Origin: Lysinibacillus contaminans
GTDB lineage: Bacteria > Bacillota > Bacilli > Bacillales_A > Planococcaceae
Direction of reading: 5' to 3'
DNA length: 64,000 bases
Assembly: GCF_001278945.1 (NCBI RefSeq)
Contig: NZ_LGRV01000003.1
Location: 496,001-560,000, forward strand
A program made the translations under genes and the position numbers. Under the pieces are notes generated by a model. It searched no databases. It saw only the letters and a list, made by a program, of their open reading frames with translations, and was not told where the DNA came from. Shown here piece after piece: positions 18,261 to 26,802 of this stretch (position 1 is the stretch's first letter; every line of letters begins with the position of its first letter).

Positions 18261-18563
18261 ATGTTAACAGGTAAACAAAAACGTTTTTTACGTGCGGAGG
18301 CACATCATTTAACACCGATTTTCCAAGTAGGAAAAGGCGGCGTGAGTGACGAAATGACAAAACAAATTCGTGAAGCATTAGAAGTACGTGAACTGATTAA
18401 AGTTCGTATTTTAGATAACTGTGAAGATGACAAACAAGAAGTGGCAGAGGCTCTTGCAAAAGGTACACGTGCTGAACTTGTTCAATTAATCGGTTTAACA
18501 GTTGTTTTATATAAAGAATCACGCAACAATAAAAAGATTGTGTTACCAAAAGCAGCGAAGTAA
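18261..18563 (+). CDS. yhbY: YhbY/YqeI family RNA-binding ribosome assembly protein
   Basis: The 100-residue CRM-domain protein has the conserved opening LTGKQKRFLRAEAHHLTPIF followed by VGKGGVSD, and ends RNNKKIVLP. The family binds pre-50S particles. It starts five bases after aroE behind GGGAGGA. Confidence 0.94.
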   Translation: MLTGKQKRFLRAEAHHLTPIFQVGKGGVSDEMTKQIREALEVRELIKVRILDNCEDDKQEVAEALAKGTRAELVQLIGLTVVLYKESRNNKKIVLPKAAK

Positions 18564-18572
18564 GGTGAGACG

Positions 18573-19163
18573 ATGAAAAAAGTCGGTTTACTAGGTGGAA
18601 CATTTAATCCGCCTCATATCGGGCATTTAATGATGGCCAATGAAGTCTTTCATGCGCTGGATTTAGATGAGGTTCGTTTTATGCCAAACGCGCTACCACC
18701 ACATAAGCAGGCACGTCATGACGCAAGCGACGCCGAGCGTATTGATATGGTAAAGCTTTCAATAGCACCATATCCACATTTTCGGACAGAGTTGTTTGAG
18801 GTGGTCAAAGGTGGCGTGTCCTATTCGTATGAGACACTTGCTGCGCTTTGTGCGAGAGAGCCGAACGTGAAGTTTTATTTCATTATTGGTGGGGATATGA
18901 TTGATACGCTTCATACATGGTATTGTATTGAAGAATTGGTCAAGCTCGTGCAGTTCGTGGGCGTAAGACGTCCTGGGACAGCGGCGAAAACGGATTACCC
19001 TGTTATAATGGTGGATGTACCGCAAATCGATTTATCGTCTACGCTAATTCGTGAACGCCTTGCTACTGGAGGGACGGTTACATTTTTACTGCCAGAAGCA
19101 GTAGAGTCGTTCATACGAGAGGAAGGTCTTTATGGAACGCGAACAGTATTTAGCGGCGATTAA
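18573..19163 (+). CDS. nadD: nicotinate-nucleotide adenylyltransferase
   Basis: NadD adenylates nicotinate mononucleotide in NAD synthesis. The 196-residue protein has the nucleotidyltransferase motif GGTFNPPHIGH at residues 8-18 and the second ATP-binding motif SSTLIRERL near the C-terminus. AAGGTGAG precedes the ATG. Its 3' end overlaps yqeK by 32 bases. Confidence 0.97.
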   Translation: MKKVGLLGGTFNPPHIGHLMMANEVFHALDLDEVRFMPNALPPHKQARHDASDAERIDMVKLSIAPYPHFRTELFEVVKGGVSYSYETLAALCAREPNVKFYFIIGGDMIDTLHTWYCIEELVKLVQFVGVRRPGTAAKTDYPVIMVDVPQIDLSSTLIRERLATGGTVTFLLPEAVESFIREEGLYGTRTVFSGD

Positions 19164-19704
19164 ACCTCGTATGCCTGAGAAACGCTATATTCATACAATT
19201 GGTGTGATGGAAACAGCTATTAGCTTAGCTGAGCGTTTCGATGAAGATGCAAAAAAAGCGGAAACAGCGGCCATTCTTCACGATATTGCGAAATATGCAG
19301 ATATCGATTGGATGGAGCAAATTGTCCGTGACGAAAATTTAGATCAACGCCTCCTAGGTTGGGGTAGTGAACTACTACATGGACCAGTAGGAGCGTATAT
19401 TGCAGAAAGCGAGTTTGGCATTACCGATGCAGATGTGCTGAATGCTATTCGTTTTCATACGACGGGGCGCGTTGGTATGAGTAAGCTTGAAAAAATTCTT
19501 TTTGTCGCAGATATGATTGAACCGAATCGTAAATTTGATGGTGTCGATCGTCTGCGTAAAAAGGCACAGAAAGACCTGGATAAAGCAGTAGGAGCTTGTG
19601 TTCGTCATACGCTATCTTTTTTAATCGATACGAAGCAAGCAATTTATCCAGTTTCAATAGAATGTTATAACGATATGATGAAAAGAGAGGAAAGTGAAGG
19701 ATGA
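19132..19704 (+). CDS. yqeK: HD-domain Ap4A hydrolase (YqeK)
   Basis: The 190-residue HD-superfamily phosphohydrolase has HTIGVMETA, the metal-binding AAILHDIAKY and the downstream AIRFHTTGRVGMS. YqeK-type enzymes cleave diadenosine tetraphosphate symmetrically; that activity is family knowledge. The ATG lies inside the end of nadD behind GAGGAAGG, and the stop overlaps rsfS by four bases (ATGA). Confidence 0.94.
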   Translation: MEREQYLAAIKPRMPEKRYIHTIGVMETAISLAERFDEDAKKAETAAILHDIAKYADIDWMEQIVRDENLDQRLLGWGSELLHGPVGAYIAESEFGITDADVLNAIRFHTTGRVGMSKLEKILFVADMIEPNRKFDGVDRLRKKAQKDLDKAVGACVRHTLSFLIDTKQAIYPVSIECYNDMMKREESEG

Positions 19705-20045
19705 CTTCAACTTTATTACAAGCAGCATACAAAGCAATCGATGACAAACATGGTGAGGATATTGTCGTCTTAAATATGGAAGGAATTTCACTTTTAGCAG
19801 ATTACTTCATTATTACACACGGTAATTCAGATCGACAAGTACAAGCGATTGCACGTGAATTACAAGATGTAGCCGTAAAAGAAGGACATGAAATCCGTCG
19901 CGTGGAAGGCTTTGATGGCGCACGTTGGATTTTAGTAGACCTTGGAGATGTAGTAGCACACGTATTCCACAAAGATGAGCGTTCTTACTATAACCTAGAA
20001 CGTCTATGGGGCGATGCACCGCAACTAGACATTCCACAAGCGTAA
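19701..20045 (+). CDS. rsfS: ribosomal silencing factor RsfS
   Basis: RsfS binds uL14 on the 50S subunit and blocks subunit joining in starvation. The 114-residue product has the family core DYFIITHGNSDRQVQAIA, GARWILVDLGDVVAHVF and the RSYYNLERLW closing motif. It is coupled to yqeK through an ATGA overlap. Confidence 0.96.
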   Translation: MTSTLLQAAYKAIDDKHGEDIVVLNMEGISLLADYFIITHGNSDRQVQAIARELQDVAVKEGHEIRRVEGFDGARWILVDLGDVVAHVFHKDERSYYNLERLWGDAPQLDIPQA

Positions 20046-20047
20046 GT

Positions 20048-20788
20048 TTGAGTAGTTATGAACGATTTGCAGAGGTGTATGATGAACTGCAAACAGATAT
20101 TCCATATGATCGTTATGTGGAATGGATCAAGCAGTATGCACCGAGCAAAGAGTTCCCGAACCTTTTAGATATCGGCTGTGGCACGGGTGTGCTTGGCCTG
20201 ATGCTTGCAAATGTCGGCTATAAGGTGAGTGGAATTGATTTATCAGAGGATATGTTAGCGATGGCAGCAGAGCGTTTTGCTGCAGTAGGTTTACATGTAC
20301 CCCTCTATTGCATGTCAATGCATGAATTAGACGGCTTTGAGGCGCTAGACGCTGTGACGATTGCGATTGATTCATTGAACTACGTCGTGGAAGAAGCAGA
20401 TGTCTATGCGACGCTAGAACGTATTTACGCAGCATTACGTGACGGGGGTCAACTATTTTTTGATGTGCATTCGTTATTTAAGATGAATGATGTCTTTTTA
20501 GATGGACCTTTTACGTATGATGATGGTGATATTAGCTATGTGTGGCATACAGAGCCAGGCGAGTTTGACCACTCTGTTGTGCATCAAATGACGTTTTACG
20601 TGCGCGATGAGGCAAGTGGCTTGTACGAACGTTTCGATGAGGAACATAACCAACGTACATTCCCAGTTGAACAGTATATGACATGGCTTCGTGATATTGG
20701 CTTTACTGATGTTGAAGTAACGGCTGATTTTACAGATGAAGCACCAGAATATGAAAGTGAACGCATTTTTATTCGTGCGGTCAAATAA
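20048..20788 (+). CDS. yqeM: class I SAM-dependent methyltransferase (YqeM)
   Basis: The 246-residue methyltransferase has FAEVYDELQTDIPYDRYVEW at the start, the SAM-binding LLDIGCGTGVLGLML and IDLSEDML. The substrate is unknown. The TTG at 20048 is chosen because the length matches YqeM orthologues and translation would begin MSSYERF; an ATG at 20006 in the same frame would overlap rsfS and add residues that look out-of-frame. The ribosome site is weak, so coupling with rsfS (two bases away) is likely. Confidence 0.88.
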   Translation: MSSYERFAEVYDELQTDIPYDRYVEWIKQYAPSKEFPNLLDIGCGTGVLGLMLANVGYKVSGIDLSEDMLAMAAERFAAVGLHVPLYCMSMHELDGFEALDAVTIAIDSLNYVVEEADVYATLERIYAALRDGGQLFFDVHSLFKMNDVFLDGPFTYDDGDISYVWHTEPGEFDHSVVHQMTFYVRDEASGLYERFDEEHNQRTFPVEQYMTWLRDIGFTDVEVTADFTDEAPEYESERIFIRAVK

Positions 20789-20790
20789 CG

Positions 20791-20828
20791 AACAGCTTGT
20801 TGGATTAATTTCCGGCAAGCTGTTTTTT
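20791..20828 (+). terminator. terminator after yqeM
   Basis: AACAGCTTG (20791-20799) pairs with CAAGCTGTT (20816-20824), followed by TTTT. Confidence 0.88.
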
Positions 20829-20880
20829 GTGTTTTAAAATAGGGTTCACTTCAATCGTTTCAAAGGAAATGAAATAAATA

Positions 20881-21300
20881 GGGTCACCACCATAATGTGG
20901 GGTTGATTTCCGTTCCGGTTGGCGCTTTCCGTGGGGCGTCCGATGAGCCAGCTTCGGGGCAACACGATGTTGGTCACAAAGGCGATGTCACAGGATGTGA
21001 CGCTTTTAGCCTTTGTTCCCCTTGCGTTCGCTCCAGGGTCTCATCTGTGACGCTGATCCCCTAGGAAGCTTTGCTCTGTAGCGAAAGGCGAATGCCGTCA
21101 GCTACACTCGCCCAGCCTCCACTCCAATCAACAGGCAATCTAAAGTTAATACACAATGACATTCCCCGTTTTTGGTGATGAACTTCTTTTTTCTACAAAT
21201 GGAATGACAATACCATCAGCTCAACTCAAGATGTCCGCATGAAAAACTGTGTAGTATTCGCACCTAGCTTGAAGTTCGATGCATCATGAATGGACTTGTG
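20881..21300 (+). repeat. GTTGATTTCC intergenic repeat, copy C (long form)
   Basis: The core opens with GGTTGATTTCCGTTCCGGTT and closes with CCACTCCAATCAAC (about 21118-21132). The GTTGATT/AATCAAC ends are inverted repeats. The interior contains a nested hairpin: ACAAAGGC (20976-20983) with GCCTTTGT (21009-21016) enclosing GTCACA-GGA-TGTGAC. The 3' flank is related to the flank of copy B. It occupies the place where comER lies in B. subtilis; no gene is present from 20829 to 21663. Confidence 0.75.
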
Positions 21301-21650
21301 TTAAGTGTAATGAGGCTTAAAATCATTGGAAATATTACTTGCATAGTAGTCCTTGGTTTGAAATCATAGGGAACACCATCTGCATGGTAGTCCCTATATT
21401 AAAAACGAAAAGCATGGAATTGTATGAAAATGCTGTTGTTTGGAGAAGTGTCCGCTCAACTCCTGCCGGGTAGGCTCGTCGCTCGCCCTGCGGAAAGCGA
21501 GCGGTTAGCTTCGAAAAACAACTTAGGTGTTACAGTGCTCTCAAGTTCAGATTTTTGTTTAGACCCATATATATGAGTATTACGTCTTCTCAGCGAAAGG
21601 GAAATATTGTATGATATAGCTGACTCCATATGATTTGCCTTTTGCATAGA
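21301..21650. other. intergenic region upstream of comEA
   Basis: No gene was seen. Two diverged direct copies of a ~35-base unit lie at about 21315-21350 and 21358-21393 (AAATCATTGGAAATATT... and AAATCATAGGGAACACC..., each ending GTAGTCC). A GC-rich segment at 21445-21510 (GGTAGGCTCGTCGCTCGCC) resembles a fragment of the longer repeat. Confidence 0.4.
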
Positions 21651-21663
21651 AAGGATGTTTTTG

Positions 21664-22311
21664 ATGATCCAGTCTTTATGGCAAAAGTACGGCAAAAGTG
21701 TGCTGCTCCCTGGCATACTAGTTATCATTGGACTTTGTTACTTCTATTTTTCGAGTACTGACTCTTCACCTCCCCAAGAAGAGCTCATCGAAACAATCCA
21801 ACCTACTGAACAAACCAAAACGATAGAACCTGTAGAAGAAGCGGTCTTACAACAGGTGCTTGTCGATGTAAAAGGTGCTGTGTTATATCCTGGTGTCTAT
21901 TCATTAAACGCGGAGCAACGTATTATTGATGCGGTGCAGCTTGCTGGTGGTTATACGACGGATGCAAATACGCAGCATATTAATCATGCGCAAAAAGTGC
22001 AGGATGAGATGGTCATTTATATTCCTGAGAAGGGTGAGCAGCTTGACGAAGTGACGTCAGGTTTTATTTCGATGCCAACTGCTGATTCGTCTACTAGTGG
22101 CGGAAGCGCTAAAGATGGCAAAGTCAATTTAAACAAGGCAGACGAGATGACACTCACGACACTTGCTGGTATTGGCCCCTCGAAGGCACAAAGTATCATC
22201 ACCTACCGGGAAGAAAACGGTGGCTTCCAAACGATTGAGGATTTAAAAAAAGTTACCGGGATCGGTGACAAAACGTATGAAAAACTAAAGGATTCAATTT
22301 CGGTCAAATAA
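21664..22311 (+). CDS. comEA: competence DNA receptor ComEA
   Basis: ComEA is the membrane-anchored double-strand DNA receptor for transformation. The 215-residue protein has one N-terminal membrane helix (SVLLPGILVIIGLCYFYF), an acidic linker, an SLBB domain (VDVKGAVLYPGVYSL ... IDAVQLAGGY) and a C-terminal helix-hairpin-helix DNA-binding domain (NLNKADEMTLTTLAGIGPSK, TGIGDKTYEKL). The ATG at 21664 has AAAGGA at good spacing; the in-frame ATG at 21655 overlaps that site. Confidence 0.95.
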   Translation: MIQSLWQKYGKSVLLPGILVIIGLCYFYFSSTDSSPPQEELIETIQPTEQTKTIEPVEEAVLQQVLVDVKGAVLYPGVYSLNAEQRIIDAVQLAGGYTTDANTQHINHAQKVQDEMVIYIPEKGEQLDEVTSGFISMPTADSSTSGGSAKDGKVNLNKADEMTLTTLAGIGPSKAQSIITYREENGGFQTIEDLKKVTGIGDKTYEKLKDSISVK

Positions 22312-22385
22312 AGGCTCACCACCAAAAGTCGGGGATGGCGTTTTATTAAAGGGTATATTGATTTTAGGTTGCTGTTGATTGAAGC

Positions 22386-22440
22386 GGCTCATCGGACGCC
22401 CACCTGGAAAGGAAATTAACCACAAGTTATGATGATGAGT
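22386..22440 (-). repeat. GTTGATTTCC intergenic repeat, copy D (reverse, diverged)
   Basis: The reverse complement contains ATAACTTGTGGTTAATTTCC then GGTGGGCGTCCGATGAGCC, matching the core and the GGGGCGTCCGATGAGCC of copy C. It lies between comEA and comEB. Confidence 0.6.
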
Positions 22441-22546
22441 CAAATAAATTCGGTTGTATTGACGGCTCTTTTCAAAAAGGGCTAAACTATAGTAGAAAAA
22501 TGCTATAGCCTAGATACTAGGAAGAAAATATTTTGGAGGTAGTCAT

Positions 22547-23116
22547 ATGGAGCGTATTACTTGGGATCAATTTTTTATGGCACAAAGTCATTTACTTGCA
22601 CTGCGCAGTACTTGTACAAGACTGTCAGTAGGCGCAACTGTTGTGCGTGATAAACGTATCATTGCAGGGGGCTATAACGGCTCGATTACAGGCGATGAGC
22701 ATTGCATCGAGGAAGGCTGTTATGTAGTAGATAATCATTGTGTGCGAACAGTACACGCAGAGATGAACGCCCTGCTTCAATGTGCAAAATACGGTACACC
22801 GACAAAGGGTGCTGACCTGTATGTGACGCATTTCCCTTGCTTACCATGTACAAAATCAATTATTCAAGCAGGTATCCATCGCATCTATTACGCAACTGAT
22901 TATAAAAATAATCCGTATGCACAGGAATTATTTAAAAAAGCTAGTGTGGAAGTGGTACATGTACCGTTTGATGAACGCAAAATTGATTTTTTAAGCGATG
23001 ACAAACTAGCTTTGTACATAGATATGCTGAATGAACTGCGTGCAAGTGGTATGCCAGCAGAAAAATTACTCCCATATGAACAGAGGGTGAGCGAATTATT
23101 TGGAAAAATGATGTAG
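22547..23116 (+). CDS. comEB: ComE operon protein 2, dCMP deaminase-like
   Basis: The 189-residue zinc deaminase-family protein has the catalytic HAEMNAL and the zinc ligands in PCLPCTKSII. The fold matches deoxycytidylate deaminases; in competence it is dispensable for transformation in B. subtilis, though conserved in the operon. TTTGGAGGT precedes the ATG. Its C-terminus overlaps the probable start of comEC. Confidence 0.95.
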   Translation: MERITWDQFFMAQSHLLALRSTCTRLSVGATVVRDKRIIAGGYNGSITGDEHCIEEGCYVVDNHCVRTVHAEMNALLQCAKYGTPTKGADLYVTHFPCLPCTKSIIQAGIHRIYYATDYKNNPYAQELFKKASVEVVHVPFDERKIDFLSDDKLALYIDMLNELRASGMPAEKLLPYEQRVSELFGKMM

Positions 23117-25404
23117 CGCATAAATGGATTTATGTAGCACTCGCTGTACTTGTAGCGTCGGTAGCGGCGCACAGGTCAGCTTGGTTACTTGTTGTAATAC
23201 TTTTTTTAGCTGTGTGGCTTACTATAAAAGGTGAGAGGCGCATTATTTCGGCACTCGTAGTGGGTGCTGGCTTTCTTCCTTTTTTCTTCGTTTCTTTCAT
23301 TCAACTGACGGAACCTTCCCCTTTACCGTCAATCTTTCAACTAACTTGGACAAGTGAATATAAAATTAATGGGCAAAAGTTACGTGGCTTTACGAAAACT
23401 GAAACAGGTGAGAAGTTGTATACTGTCTACACTTTTCCTACTGAGCAAGAGAAGAAGTATTATGAGACAACCCCTATTACTGGCTTTACGTATCGCGTGC
23501 AAGGTGAACTTGTGCCACCCGATCCACCAGCGCATGTATATGCCTTCTCTATGCAAGATTATCTTGTGAGTAAAGGCGCTAGCGGCACATTCGAAGTAAC
23601 GAGCTGGACGCTTGTATCGGAGGAGAGGTCAATTCGCACGTTTCTCGCGAAGCAGCGATTTCAATTAAAAAAGCATATTGAGGCGACTTTTCCGCCTTCA
23701 CTTGTCGCAGAAGCACAGGCACTACTGATTGGCTTACAAGACAATGTGGACGATGAATTGCAGCGTGCCTACCAAAAGCTTGGTATTACGCATTTATTTG
23801 CGATTTCAGGCCTTCATGTAGCACTTGTATCGTGGTTATTTTACGAAGGGTTACTTCGCGTTGGTGTGCGGAAGGAAATAGCGACGATTGTACTCCTTAT
23901 TATATTGCCAGTGTACGGTTTTATAGCGGGTGGTGCGCCGTCGGTTTGGCGCGCGGTTTCGGTCGTGGAATTTGTCATGCTTATGCGCTATGTGAAGTGG
24001 CGTGTACCGATTGATGATGCACTGGCCATTAGTTTTATCGGCTTTGTCCTTCTTGAGCCCGGCGTTATTTTTCAAGTTGGCTTTCAGTTGTCGTATTTAG
24101 CAACGGCAAGTCTTATTTACTCAGGTGTTATTTTTAAACAAGCAAAAAGCTGGTTTATGCAGTCATTTCTATTAACGTTCGTCTGTCAGCTACTTGTTTA
24201 CCCCTTGTTACTCCATCATTTTTATGAGATTTCAATTTCCTCATTTTTAGTGAATATTGTCTTCGTACCGCTATTTTCCTTTGTTATTTTACCTGTTAAT
24301 ATTGTGCTACTTGTTGTGACGTATGTCTCGATGCCTGTGGCGAAGCTATTGTTCCTTGTCTATGAGCCATTACGTATATGGCTGACGGAGGCGATTTTAT
24401 ACGTGCAGGCGTTGCCGTTTCAGTTATGGTCACCGGGCAAGCCTGCGATATGGCTTGTGTGCGTGGCATTTATCAGTGTCCTCGTAGGATTTTATTTGTT
24501 AGAGGAACGGAGGTATGGCAGGTTTGCGGTTGCGCTACTGGTGCCTGTTTTTTGTATTCATCTAGCGCCATTATTGTATAACGAGACGAAGCTAACGTTT
24601 TTAAATGTAGGACAGGGTGACTGTACGATTATTGAATTACCGTTTAGAAGGGCTGTATACGTCGTTGATGCAGGCGGAGTGTTACGCTTTGAGCAAGAGG
24701 CATGGAAGGCTTCAAACAGCCCTTACGAGGTCGGAAAGCAGGTTGTTGTACCATTTCTAAAGGGAAAAGGGATACGAGACATTGATATTTTTATCGTGAC
24801 ACATGCGGATGCCGATCATGTGGAAGGCGCTGAAGAGGTATTAGAGGAAATACGGATGCGTGAAATTCATGTAACCCCGGGTTCGCTTGGCAAACCTGTC
24901 ATGAATGATTTACTAGCTGAAGCAGCAAAGCAACGAGTAACGGTAAAGGAAAAAATGCAGGGCACGGTGTGGCAAGTAGGAGAGACAAGCTTTCATTATT
25001 TATGGCCACAGGATGTTTATTATGAAGGAAATGATGATTCAATAGTGCTGTACATGCAACAGGCGTCGTTTCAAGCACTGTTAACAGGTGATTTAGAGGA
25101 AAATGGGGAGCAACAGCTTATCAGGCTTTACGGCAGTCAGCTCGCTGATATGACGCTATTAAAAGCAGGACATCACGGTAGTAAGACGTCAAGCATTGAA
25201 CCGTTTGTTGAACTTCTAAAGCCAGAGTTAACTATCTTTAGTGCGGGACTTAATAATCGTTATCGTCACCCGCACGATATCGTTGTTGAGCGTTTTATAA
25301 GCCGAGATTTGCCGACTTTAATAACAGGGACAGATGGCACGATAGAAATACGTATTCGTGATGGTAGTTGGTTAGTGGATATAGAAAAAGACCTTGTCCA
25401 ATAA
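23098..25404 (+). CDS. comEC: DNA internalization channel protein ComEC
   Basis: ComEC forms the membrane channel that imports single-stranded DNA. Domains are an N-terminal hydrophobic segment, an OB-like domain, the multi-spanning Competence domain (ITHLFAISGLHVALVSWL) and a C-terminal beta-lactamase-like domain (FLNVGQGDCTIIELP, THADADHVEGAEE, LKAGHHGSKTSS). The start is uncertain. The frame opens after a TGA at 23077 and has no ATG, GTG or TTG until GTG 23212, which has no ribosome site. An ATT at 23098 has GAGGGTGA seven bases ahead and adds a plausible first helix (WIYVALAVLVASVAA). I give 768 residues from ATT; from GTG it would be 730. Confidence 0.93.
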   Translation: MWKNDVAHKWIYVALAVLVASVAAHRSAWLLVVILFLAVWLTIKGERRIISALVVGAGFLPFFFVSFIQLTEPSPLPSIFQLTWTSEYKINGQKLRGFTKTETGEKLYTVYTFPTEQEKKYYETTPITGFTYRVQGELVPPDPPAHVYAFSMQDYLVSKGASGTFEVTSWTLVSEERSIRTFLAKQRFQLKKHIEATFPPSLVAEAQALLIGLQDNVDDELQRAYQKLGITHLFAISGLHVALVSWLFYEGLLRVGVRKEIATIVLLIILPVYGFIAGGAPSVWRAVSVVEFVMLMRYVKWRVPIDDALAISFIGFVLLEPGVIFQVGFQLSYLATASLIYSGVIFKQAKSWFMQSFLLTFVCQLLVYPLLLHHFYEISISSFLVNIVFVPLFSFVILPVNIVLLVVTYVSMPVAKLLFLVYEPLRIWLTEAILYVQALPFQLWSPGKPAIWLVCVAFISVLVGFYLLEERRYGRFAVALLVPVFCIHLAPLLYNETKLTFLNVGQGDCTIIELPFRRAVYVVDAGGVLRFEQEAWKASNSPYEVGKQVVVPFLKGKGIRDIDIFIVTHADADHVEGAEEVLEEIRMREIHVTPGSLGKPVMNDLLAEAAKQRVTVKEKMQGTVWQVGETSFHYLWPQDVYYEGNDDSIVLYMQQASFQALLTGDLEENGEQQLIRLYGSQLADMTLLKAGHHGSKTSSIEPFVELLKPELTIFSAGLNNRYRHPHDIVVERFISRDLPTLITGTDGTIEIRIRDGSWLVDIEKDLVQ

Positions 25405-25418
25405 AACAAGGTCTTTTT
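25385..25418. terminator. bidirectional terminator between comEC and yqzM
   Basis: AAAAAGACCTTGT pairs with ACAAGGTCTTTTT. The comEC stop codon lies in the loop, so the 5' arm is coding sequence. It can serve comEC and, in reverse, yqzM. Confidence 0.85.
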
Positions 25419-25437
25419 CGAAAGTATAAGTGCTGGA

Positions 25438-25575
25438 TTACATTGATACGAAATCTACTATTGTTGCGATGACAAACATAACCGTGAAGACTGCGAAAGG
25501 TATTGCAAAACCAATACCAGAATCAATTGCGTCGTTACGTTTGCATTGTACATTTTTACCTTCAAATGGATTCAT
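25438..25575 (-). CDS. yqzM: YqzM family small membrane protein
   Basis: The 45-residue protein begins MNPFEGKNVQCKRNDAIDSG and continues into one membrane helix (GFAIPFAVFTVMFVIATIV). It matches B. subtilis YqzM in length, in the NVQ-KRNDA-DS core and in position between comEC and holA. Function is unknown. GGAGGG precedes the ATG on the minus strand. It is too short for many ORF finders and lies opposite a spurious plus-strand frame. Confidence 0.9.
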   Translation of the reverse strand: MNPFEGKNVQCKRNDAIDSGIGFAIPFAVFTVMFVIATIVDFVSM

Positions 25576-25739
25576 TGCTATCCCTCCAATTCTGTTATTT
25601 ATTATAAGACATCGTTTACATAAAATCTATATCGAATACAAGATTTAGCAGTGTTTGTAAGAATAGACACAATTCGGTCAAAGTCACAATCATGCGTAAA
25701 TCATGTATACTACTTGTATTGCTATATGGAGGGAAAATT

Positions 25740-26750
25740 ATGATTTCAACAGTTTGGAACAACATTAAAAAAGGTGAACTTTCGCCAGTCTATTTGCTCG
25801 TTGGTGAAGAAACTTATTTTATAGATGAAACGGTACGACGTTTAAAAGAGGCACTTGGCCCCGAAGAAGATATAGAAATAAGTATGTTTGATTTGGAGGA
25901 AGTACCGGTAGATGCAGTGATGGATGAGGCGGATACGATCCCGTTTTTCTCAGAGCGAAAACTTATCGTTGCAAAAAATGCATCGTTTTTAAAGGCAACT
26001 GAAAAGGGTAAAGAAAAAATAGACCATGATGTGAAACGCTTAGAGGCGTGGCTTGCAAACCCTTCTGATTTTTCAGTGACTGTCTTTATTGCGCCCTATG
26101 AAAAGCTAGATGAACGAAAAAAAGTAACGAAAATGATGAAGGAACATGCACTTTTCGTACAGGCAGAAACGCCAAAAGAGCAAGATTTAGCAGTGTGGAT
26201 TAAAAGTCTTGTGAAGGCTGAGGGGAAAACGATTACCCAGGAAGCGCTTGAACAACTTGTAACCATGGTTGGACCGAATATGCTACAGCTGCAAATGGAA
26301 ATTGAAAAGTTGTCGCTGTATTTAGGTGAAAGTGGGGAAATAACGCCAGTGTTAGTCGAGGACTTAGTGGCAAAGACGCTTGAGCAGGATGCCTTTAAAA
26401 TGTTAAATGCGTATTTTGCAAATGATCCCGTTAGTGCGTTATCTATTTATCATGATTTACTGCGTCAAAAACAAGAACCTATTATGCTAGTTGGTTTACT
26501 GGCTTCCAATGTACGCACGATGTCGAATGTTTTTTATTTGCAAAAAAAGGGCTACCACCCACAACAAATTGCTAAGAATTTAAAAATTCATCCGTATCGT
26601 GTGAAGCTAATGGTTGAACAACGAAATCGTCCATCTGAGGAAAGCTTATTGAAGGCTTTGTATCAACTAGCTGAAGTCGATTTGCAATTAAAAACGGCTG
26701 GTGGTAATCGTGAGCGGTATTTAGAGCTGTTCTTACTGAAGCCTTTGTAA
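25740..26750 (+). CDS. holA: DNA polymerase III subunit delta
   Basis: The delta subunit of the clamp loader opens the beta sliding clamp. The 336-residue protein begins MISTVWNNIKKGELSPVYLL, then VGEETYFIDE, as expected for the AAA+-like domain, and continues with KLIVAKNASFL and a C-terminal helical collar domain. The ATG at 25740 has GGAGGG ahead; an in-frame ATG at 25692 would add 16 residues with no ribosome site. Confidence 0.95.
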   Translation: MISTVWNNIKKGELSPVYLLVGEETYFIDETVRRLKEALGPEEDIEISMFDLEEVPVDAVMDEADTIPFFSERKLIVAKNASFLKATEKGKEKIDHDVKRLEAWLANPSDFSVTVFIAPYEKLDERKKVTKMMKEHALFVQAETPKEQDLAVWIKSLVKAEGKTITQEALEQLVTMVGPNMLQLQMEIEKLSLYLGESGEITPVLVEDLVAKTLEQDAFKMLNAYFANDPVSALSIYHDLLRQKQEPIMLVGLLASNVRTMSNVFYLQKKGYHPQQIAKNLKIHPYRVKLMVEQRNRPSEESLLKALYQLAEVDLQLKTAGGNRERYLELFLLKPL

Positions 26751-26802
26751 AAAATAACTATATGGATGGGTAGAAATGGTTGTATAATGTCGTGGGGGGT
26801 TT

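Noticed and set aside
25430..25648. 72-residue plus-strand frame after comEC
   Set aside because: It is the antisense of yqzM, which has the recognised family sequence, a ribosome site and conserved position.
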